In this document: positions 15,380 through 20,341 of the stretch, piece by piece
Layout: each line of letters starts with the position of its first letter
Numbering within the stretch: the first letter of the stretch is position 1
IMG/VR virus record: IMGVR_UViG_3300049098_000197
Span: 1-20,341 of that record
Strand: one strand, 5' to 3'
Source: a virus
Length of the DNA: 20,341 bases
Notes under the pieces: model-generated
The model's database searches: none
Told to the model about the DNA's origin: nothing
The model's input: the letters and a program-made list of their open reading frames with translations, nothing else
Translations under genes and position numbers: made by a program

Positions 15380-16375
15380 TTTATGGATGGTTTTGATCAC
15401 TATACAGTAAATCAAAGACCTGATAAAAAATGGACAGGTTCTTCATTTATCACTATAAGTTCTTCATACGCAAGATTTAGTGGTCAAGGACTTTTTATTA
15501 CCAGTGGTGGTTATGCCCAACTTTGTGATATTGGAGTAAATAAATCAACAATATATTTTGGTATGGCAGTAAAAAAAATAAGTGGAGGAAATCCGGCAGT
15601 ATCTACTTCATATCCGCTTTTGATGTTTTTAGATGAATCAGGAGTAAATCAAGTATTACTTTGTGTAAATTCTGCTTATGGTATTGTTGCATATGATGGA
15701 TCACCTTCTTTGCTTGGTTCTTCATCTGATGGTGTTATCCCTGATCAAAAATGGTTTTATCTTGAAGTTAAAGTAACCATTAGTGCCACTGTTGGAGAAG
15801 TAACGGCAAGAGTAAATGAAACCCAAGTTTTAAATTTAACTTCTCAAGATACCAAAAATGGATCAGATTATATAAGACAATTTAGAATAACTGCTATTAA
15901 TATGAATCTTGATACAAATTTTGATGATATTTATATCGATGACGCTCAATTTCACGGTGATTGCAGGATCAGGACTTTTATGCCTGATTCAATATCAGGA
16001 ACCAACAATGACTTTACGGCATCTGCTGGAAATAAAGATGAATGTGTCGATGAAGCACAGAGTAATGAAGATACTGATTATATAACTTCAGACACAGTAA
16101 ACAATAAACAGACTTTTGGTATCACAACCGGAGCATTAGGAACGGTTATTGGCATCCAATTAAATAATCATTGCAAATTGGATGAAGCAGGAACCAGAAA
16201 AATTACTCCTTTAATTCGATCCAATTCAACTAATTATTCGGGAACCGAAACAGATCAAATTCCTGCCGATTATAATTTTGAATCAGAAATATTTGAAGAT
16301 GACCCTGATGATTCAAATCCCTGGACTCAGACTAAGTTAGAAGCAGCAGAGTTTGGTTTGGAAATTACTACCTAA
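15368..16375 (+). CDS. Lectin/LamG-like attachment protein A (335 aa)
   Basis: First of four related proteins. Residues 1-190 form a concanavalin/LamG-like jelly roll: the start MALLFMDGFDHYT, then KKWTGSSFITISS, STIYFGMAVKKISG, DQKWFYLEVKVTIS and NETQVLNLTSQDT, ending with DDIYIDDAQFHGDCR at about 186-200. Residues 200-335 are a second, strongly conserved domain (NDFTASAGNKDECVDE, TLGTVIGIQ-like ALGTVIGIQLNN, AGTRKITPLIRSNST, EAAEFGLEIT). This two-part layout is common in phage tail or decoration proteins; the N-terminal half probably binds sugar and the C-terminal half probably anchors or multimerises. Gene B follows after 22 bases and shares DNA repeats at both ends, pointing to tandem duplication. 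Function is inferred from fold-like patterns. Confidence 0.68.
   Translation: MALLFMDGFDHYTVNQRPDKKWTGSSFITISSSYARFSGQGLFITSGGYAQLCDIGVNKSTIYFGMAVKKISGGNPAVSTSYPLLMFLDESGVNQVLLCVNSAYGIVAYDGSPSLLGSSSDGVIPDQKWFYLEVKVTISATVGEVTARVNETQVLNLTSQDTKNGSDYIRQFRITAINMNLDTNFDDIYIDDAQFHGDCRIRTFMPDSISGTNNDFTASAGNKDECVDEAQSNEDTDYITSDTVNNKQTFGITTGALGTVIGIQLNNHCKLDEAGTRKITPLIRSNSTNYSGTETDQIPADYNFESEIFEDDPDDSNPWTQTKLEAAEFGLEITT
16307..16362 (+). repeat. 56-bp direct repeat, copy 1 (3' end of lectin-like gene A)
   Basis: A 56-base stretch identical to 17349-17404, encoding the last part of the conserved C-terminal domain (DDSNPWTQTKLEAAEFGLE). Flanking sequence is clearly less similar, so identity is concentrated here. 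Confidence 0.95.
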
Positions 16376-16409
16376 TAATTGATTAGGAGATAAGAAAATG
16401 GCTCTTTTA
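16373..16409 (+). repeat. 37-bp direct repeat, copy 2 (translation start of lectin-like gene B)
   Basis: Identical to 15343-15379. This copy also contains the TAA stop of gene A (16373-16375), AGGAG at 16385-16389 and the first four codons of gene B. Confidence 0.95.
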
Positions 16410-17417
16410 CTTATAGAAGGTTTCGATCATTTTACGTCTGATGCTCATTTAGAAGATAAAGGATGGGATATTGGATCAGGAAGTGGGTTTATTACCGTTG
16501 GTTCTGCTTATGGAAGATTTGGTGGAAATGGGGTAAAGGTAATAAATAGTGTTTGTTATCTTAGAAAAAATATTGGATCAGATGAATCTACTATTTATTT
16601 TGGAGTAGCAATCAAAATAGATGTAGGAACTCCTGGTGGGTATTATGCTGTTCATGGTGGATTTATTGAATTACGGGATGAAGCCAATACAATTCAAGTA
16701 CGTTTTTATATTGGTTCTGATTATAAAATTTTAGCTTATCAAGGAGATGGAACTTTGCTTGGTACTGCTACTGTTGCTTGTCCTTTTCAAAAATGGTTTT
16801 ATTTGGAAGGAAAAATAGTAATTCATGCTACAACTGGAGCAGTAGAGTTAAAAATGAATGGAACACAAGTTTTGAATCTTACTTCTCAAGATACAAAAAA
16901 TGGAACTGATTATATACGTTATATTCAGTTTGGATCTATATATGATGACATAGATACTCTCTTTGATGATGTGTATGTGGATGATGCTGCCTATCATGGA
17001 GATTGTCGGGTAAAAGTTTTTCTTCCTGATGATGTCTCTACAACTAATAATAGTTTTACAGCTTCAGCAGGAAACAAAGATGAGTGCGTAGATGATAATC
17101 CACCGACTGATGATACTGACTATATATATTCTGACACATTAAATCATAAACAGGGTTTTGGTATAACCACTGGATCATTAGGTACAGTTATTGGTATCCA
17201 ATTAAATAATTTTTGTCGGATTGATGAAGCAGGAACCAGAAAGATTACTCCTTTGATTCGATCTAATTCCACTGATTATCAAGGTACAGAAACAGATATA
17301 ATTACTGCTGACTATAAATTTGAATCAGAAGTTTTTGAAGATGATCCCGATGATTCAAATCCCTGGACTCAGACTAAGTTAGAAGCAGCAGAGTTTGGTT
17401 TGGAGATAACCACATAG
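16398..17417 (+). CDS. Lectin/LamG-like attachment protein B (339 aa)
   Basis: Closest relative of protein A. The N-terminal jelly-roll-like part keeps the scaffold (MALLLIEGFDHFT, STIYFGVAIKIDVG, FQKWFYLEGKIVIHA, QVLNLTSQDTKNGTDYIRY) but has different loops, including the Gly/Tyr-rich GTPGGYYAVHGG. The C-terminal domain (about 200-339) is very similar to that of A: SAGNKDECVDD, GITTGSLGTVIGIQLNN, DEAGTRKITPLIRSNST, and the same last 20 residues. A variable binding half joined to a conserved anchor half fits receptor-binding diversification. The TAG stop overlaps the Shine-Dalgarno (AGGAG 17416-17420) of the next gene. Sugar binding is inferred; no ligand-contact residues can be assigned. Confidence 0.68.
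   Translation: MALLLIEGFDHFTSDAHLEDKGWDIGSGSGFITVGSAYGRFGGNGVKVINSVCYLRKNIGSDESTIYFGVAIKIDVGTPGGYYAVHGGFIELRDEANTIQVRFYIGSDYKILAYQGDGTLLGTATVACPFQKWFYLEGKIVIHATTGAVELKMNGTQVLNLTSQDTKNGTDYIRYIQFGSIYDDIDTLFDDVYVDDAAYHGDCRVKVFLPDDVSTTNNSFTASAGNKDECVDDNPPTDDTDYIYSDTLNHKQGFGITTGSLGTVIGIQLNNFCRIDEAGTRKITPLIRSNSTDYQGTETDIITADYKFESEVFEDDPDDSNPWTQTKLEAAEFGLEITT
17349..17404 (+). repeat. 56-bp direct repeat, copy 2 (3' end of lectin-like gene B)
   Basis: Identical to 16307-16362. After it the two genes differ in synonymous positions and in stop codon (TAA in A, TAG in B). Confidence 0.95.
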
Positions 17418-17428
17418 GAGATTAAACA

Positions 17429-18307
17429 ATGGCACTTAGAAATACGCAGGTTGCAGTTGAGGTACTTGAAACTGAATCTGATCCTAATCTTAGAAATACG
17501 CAGGTTGCAGTTGAGGTACTTGAAACTGAATCAAATCCAAATTTGAGAAATACTCAAATTGCTGTTGAAGTATTAGAAGTAACTAATTTGATGCAGGTTG
17601 CACAGCAATTTGTTCAAATAATTTCTAATAATGATCCTACCAATTCAATTCAAGTAGCTCAACAATTTGTTCAGATCATATCTAAAAATCCTATTGCAGC
17701 AAATACTTTTGAAGGAGATGATGGTGATCCTCCTGATAATTCTATTTGGTCTGTACAGGCAGGTACTCCAGAAATTCAATCTAATGAATTAGAATTTCTT
17801 GTCAATAGTGGTAGTACTTTGGATAAGGTAAAACTGAAAAAAGTGGTAGGTGGAGATTTTGCAAGTTATGCTGAGATAGATGTTTCTGAAAACTATGATC
17901 AGGATAATTGGAAATTTGGTGTTAGAACAGATCTTAATTCGGGATCTTATTTTGAAATTAATAGAGAATATGACAATGTGAATGGTAATAATTTCGTTGT
18001 CAGAACAGCAGATGGTGGATCAGAAACCGTTTACAGAACTTCAACTTCAATCACTGATACCAAATTAAAGGTAACTAAAAGTGGTAATACTTTTAGAGGA
18101 TGGTATTGGGATGGAGATCAATTTGTTCAAGTAGGGTCAGATGAAACATTGGGCTTAACTGCTGATGAGTTTTGGACTTATATGGTTGCTGAAACCAAAA
18201 ACAATGAAGCTCAATTAAAAGTCTTGGTAAGTAAGTTTACTGTTTTATCTGGATATTTTGCCGATGCTTTTTTGCAAAATGTTTATCTTACTATTATTGA
18301 GGGATAA
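17429..18307 (+). CDS. Tandem-repeat protein with C-terminal jelly-roll domain (292 aa)
   Basis: The N-terminus is made of short repeats: three 18-residue units (LRNTQVAVEVLETESDPN and variants) and two 19-residue units (QVAQQFVQIISNN and variants). Phage proteins with N-terminal R-x-T-Q-x-A-V-E-V-L type strands are familiar from tail regions; their role is not established as far as I know. From about residue 95 there is a LamG/concanavalin-like domain: EGDDGDPPDNSIWSVQAG, SGSTLDKVKLKKVVGGDFAS, YAEIDVS, YFEINREYDN, TKLKVTKSGNTFRGWYWDGD and AQLKVLVSKF. Its jelly roll differs from that of the flanking lectin-like proteins and it lacks their C-terminal domain. The start has AGGAG at 17416-17420. 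It is probably another virion attachment or decoration protein. Confidence 0.65.
   Translation: MALRNTQVAVEVLETESDPNLRNTQVAVEVLETESNPNLRNTQIAVEVLEVTNLMQVAQQFVQIISNNDPTNSIQVAQQFVQIISKNPIAANTFEGDDGDPPDNSIWSVQAGTPEIQSNELEFLVNSGSTLDKVKLKKVVGGDFASYAEIDVSENYDQDNWKFGVRTDLNSGSYFEINREYDNVNGNNFVVRTADGGSETVYRTSTSITDTKLKVTKSGNTFRGWYWDGDQFVQVGSDETLGLTADEFWTYMVAETKNNEAQLKVLVSKFTVLSGYFADAFLQNVYLTIIEG
17435..17590 (+). repeat. Three 54-bp (18-aa) tandem repeats
   Basis: Units begin at 17435, 17489 and 17543. The first 44 bases of units 1 and 2 are identical (17435-17478 and 17489-17532); unit 3 is diverged at many synonymous sites. The unit encodes LRNTQVAVEVLETES plus a D/N-P-N turn. Copies 1 and 2 are therefore a recent duplication or have been homogenised. 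Confidence 0.92.
17591..17704 (+). repeat. Two 57-bp (19-aa) tandem repeats
   Basis: Units begin at 17591 (MQVAQQFVQIISNNDPTNS) and 17648 (IQVAQQFVQIISKNP and following). The first 12 residues after the initial position are the same, but codons differ, so they are older than the 44-base identity just upstream. They look like a diverged form of the preceding strand repeat. Confidence 0.85.
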
Positions 18308-18312
18308 ATAAA

Positions 18313-19356
18313 ATGACACTTAAATTTATAGATGGTTTTGAAGGCTATACTGACATTGATGATTTAACAAAGGTATTTTTAGGATCAACTGATTCCAGTG
18401 GTTATTTTAGTTTTCCAACAGGGAGAAGGGCAGGAACTAAATGTTTAAATTGGAATTCTTCAGGAGGTAGTAGTGGCCTTTTAAAAATTCCTATAGCAAA
18501 TGGTGCTTTTATTGCTGATGAAGAAGTCATATTTGGTTTTTCTTTTAAAGTTTCAGCTTATGGTCTTTCTTATAAAGTTGAATTTGATTTTGTTAGTTCT
18601 GGTCAGGGAGGAGTACGTTTACAATTTGTCAATGGTGGTAATATTATTAAATTATATAGATCTCACATTGCTTTTTATGAAGTAGGTAGTTTTAACTATG
18701 AAGTTGATACGTGGTATTATATTGAAGTAAAATGTAAAATAGCAAAACCTGGAGGCTATATTATAGCTCATTTAAATGAACAGGAAGTGCTTAATTATAC
18801 AGGTGATACTATGTGGAGTGGTGCTACTTCATTTAGTCGTGTAGAGGGTCGGTTTGGTGATAATTGGAATATATTAATAGATGATTTTTATATTGCTGGA
18901 AGTGAGGGCGTAAATAATAATGATTTCCTGGGAGATGTAAGAATTGATTCCATTAATCCCAATGGTGCAGGAAACTATACTGATTTGACTCCTTCTGCTG
19001 GATCTAATTATCAATGTGTTGATGAAGTTGTAATAGATGAATCAGATTATGTTGAGGGGATTGACCCTGGAGATAAAGATTCATACTCCTATCCAGATGT
19101 GCCTACCGATCTTGATGATGCAGATATTAAAGGAATATTTTTAAGAAATATATCACAACGAACAGCACCAGCAGATAATATAAAAATTGATTCTTTTATA
19201 AGAACGGGATCAACTGATTATAATGCTTCTGCTGATTTATCATTACAAGATGTTTGGGCAAGTAAAGATTTTATATTTGAAAAAGATCCTTCTGATTCGG
19301 GTGATTGGACTAAAGCAAAAATCAATGCCTGTGAATTCGGTATGGAGGTAGCATAA
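18313..19356 (+). CDS. Lectin/LamG-like attachment protein C (347 aa)
   Basis: Third member of the family, in a separate subgroup with the next gene. The N-terminal jelly roll starts MTLKFIDGFEGYTDIDDL and includes DEEVIFGFSFKVSAYG, VDTWYYIEVKCKIAKPG, HLNEQEVLNYTGD and NILIDDFYIAGSEG. The C-terminal domain begins at about 202 with NNDFLGDVRIDSINPNGAGN, then YTDLTPSAGSNYQCVDE, VPTDLDDADIKGIFLRN, FIRTGSTDYN and ends INACEFGMEVA. The final A/C-E-F-G-x-E motif is shared with proteins A and B, so the C-terminal domain is homologous across all four. GAGGGA at 18299-18304 serves the ATG, and the TAA overlaps the next ATG (TAATG). It is probably a receptor-binding or decoration protein; the ligand is unknown. 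Confidence 0.67.
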   Translation: MTLKFIDGFEGYTDIDDLTKVFLGSTDSSGYFSFPTGRRAGTKCLNWNSSGGSSGLLKIPIANGAFIADEEVIFGFSFKVSAYGLSYKVEFDFVSSGQGGVRLQFVNGGNIIKLYRSHIAFYEVGSFNYEVDTWYYIEVKCKIAKPGGYIIAHLNEQEVLNYTGDTMWSGATSFSRVEGRFGDNWNILIDDFYIAGSEGVNNNDFLGDVRIDSINPNGAGNYTDLTPSAGSNYQCVDEVVIDESDYVEGIDPGDKDSYSYPDVPTDLDDADIKGIFLRNISQRTAPADNIKIDSFIRTGSTDYNASADLSLQDVWASKDFIFEKDPSDSGDWTKAKINACEFGMEVA

Positions 19357-20341
19357 TGACTCTTTTAAAATTTGATGGTTTTGAGGGATATTCAAGTCCT
19401 TGGGATGCTGAAAATGCTAATGGTATTATAGGAGATCTTTCAGGAAATGTTTGGAGTTATGAAACTGGAAGAAATGGTGGAAAATGCATAAGATTTAATG
19501 CTAGTAATCTTTATCGTGGAATTATTACTTTAAACTTTCCTTCAATAGATAATAGTCGTGTAGGAATTTTAGGTGTTGCTGTAAATCATCATTATTTTTT
19601 TAGAAGTACAACTTCTGTTTATCCTTCTATTGGGTTTGGTGCTGATAATAGTTCCCGTTTTGTAGCTTATTTAGATGATTCTGGATTACTTACCTTTGGT
19701 ACTTGGAATGGTTATCTTATGGATTATGGTACAGTTCAGCTTAAACTTGATCAGTGGTATTATATGGAAGTTAAATATAAATGTCATGATACTACTGGAA
19801 TATCTCAATTTAGATTAGATGAACAATTAATTTATAATTTTTCTGGAGATACAAAAAACACGAGTACAGGAAATACAGATTTAGATTATGGTCATTTAAT
19901 ATCAGGGTATTATTGGAATCATAATTTACAATGGGTAGAATTTGATGATGTATATATTGCTGATGATCAAGGAACAGAGAATAATGATTTCTTAGGAGAC
20001 ATAAGAATTGATGCTGTTCATCCAAATGGAGCAGGTAACTATGCTCAAATGACACCTTCAGCAGGAAATAATTATGAATGTGTCGATGAAGAAGCAATGA
20101 ATGAAGCTGATTATGTTGAAGGAGCTAATATAGCAGAAAAAGATTCATATACCTATGGGAGTGTGCCTACCGATCTTGACGATGCAGCTATTTTTGGTTT
20201 ACAAATAAGAAATCATTGTAGAAGAACAGCACCATCTAATAATATAAAAATTAATCCTTTCATAAGAACCGGATCAACTGATTACAGTCAAACAACATTG
20301 GATTTAAGTGATTCATTTAGAGAATCACAGGGAGATATAAT
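19356..20341 (+). CDS. Lectin/LamG-like attachment protein D (3' truncated, 328 residues visible)
   Basis: Fourth member, running off the window end with the frame still open. It starts MTLLKFDGFEGYSSPWD with GGAGG at 19344-19348 and overlaps the TAA of gene C. Strand-like segments match C: RVGILGVAVNHHYFF, LKLDQWYYMEVKYKCHD, LDEQLIYNFSGDTKN and VEFDDVYIADDQGTE. From about 208 the conserved C-terminal domain follows (NNDFLGDIRIDAVHPNGAGN, MTPSAGNNYECVDEE, VPTDLDDAAIFGLQIRNHC, FIRTGSTDYS). Only about 20-25 residues are expected to be missing, judging by C. Its jelly-roll loops differ from those of C, again a variable front on a conserved rear. Confidence 0.67.
   Translation, partial: MTLLKFDGFEGYSSPWDAENANGIIGDLSGNVWSYETGRNGGKCIRFNASNLYRGIITLNFPSIDNSRVGILGVAVNHHYFFRSTTSVYPSIGFGADNSSRFVAYLDDSGLLTFGTWNGYLMDYGTVQLKLDQWYYMEVKYKCHDTTGISQFRLDEQLIYNFSGDTKNTSTGNTDLDYGHLISGYYWNHNLQWVEFDDVYIADDQGTENNDFLGDIRIDAVHPNGAGNYAQMTPSAGNNYECVDEEAMNEADYVEGANIAEKDSYTYGSVPTDLDDAAIFGLQIRNHCRRTAPSNNIKINPFIRTGSTDYSQTTLDLSDSFRESQGDI

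Noticed and set aside
15343-16409. 37-bp direct repeats as attachment sites or ends of a mobile element
   Set aside because: They span ribosome binding sites and the starts of two paralogous genes, and nothing between them resembles a recombinase or transposase; gene duplication explains them.
19810-20097. Minus-strand open frame of 95 aa near the window end
   Set aside because: It sits within lectin-like gene D, whose + frame is open throughout and aligns with gene C.
15368-20341. Diversity-generating retroelement variable region
   Set aside because: No reverse transcriptase or accessory gene is visible, and differences between copies are not confined to adenine positions of a template.
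1-20341. Alternative genetic code (stop codon reassignment)
   Set aside because: TAA, TAG and TGA each end clearly delimited genes here, and Trp is encoded by TGG in conserved places.

Overview
The window is a late structural module of a tailed phage (free phage or prophage), covering the tail tip and the receptor-binding proteins. Every gene I can support lies on the + strand, tightly packed, with ATGA or TAATG overlaps or very short gaps; the longest gap is 43 nt, and I see no promoter, terminator, tRNA, integrase or host gene. The DNA is AT-rich. TAA, TAG and TGA all serve as stops, so the code is the standard bacterial one. An NlpC/P60-like protein followed by a tail hub protein suggests a siphovirus-like, non-contractile tail. 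The host cannot be identified from this stretch.

Layout. (1) 2-247: end of an NlpC/P60-like tail protein. (2) 248-7995: two tandem homologous tail-hub/tip proteins. The second is about 2.4 times longer because of a large insert (roughly residues 250-1000) and a C-terminal array of 12 LGLGD-type repeats. (3) 8005-9867: three smaller proteins: a duplicated beta-domain protein, a 108-aa virion-type protein, and a protein that carries the same LGLGD repeats in front of a beta-rich, fibronectin-III-like end. (4) 9867-11225: three small structural proteins. (5) 11225-13585: two tandem paralogues in which a tail-collar domain seems to be interrupted by an Asp-box beta-propeller. (6) 13590-14474: a family 9 (heptosyltransferase-like) glycosyltransferase with a cysteine-rich C-terminus. 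(7) 14518-15341: two small virion-type proteins. (8) 15368 to the window end: four paralogues, each with a lectin/LamG-like N-terminal domain and a conserved C-terminal domain. They are interrupted by a fifth protein with short tandem repeats and its own jelly-roll domain.

Taken together, the NlpC/P60 and hub proteins would form the tail tip, and the downstream proteins look like a large set of attachment or decoration proteins built from carbohydrate-binding folds. The glycosyltransferase sits inside this set and may modify the virion or the host surface. The most unusual points are a repeat family shared by two different tail proteins, the split collar-propeller design, the doubled hub, and the amplified lectin family with near-identical gene ends. 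Functions come from sequence patterns only; no database search was possible.
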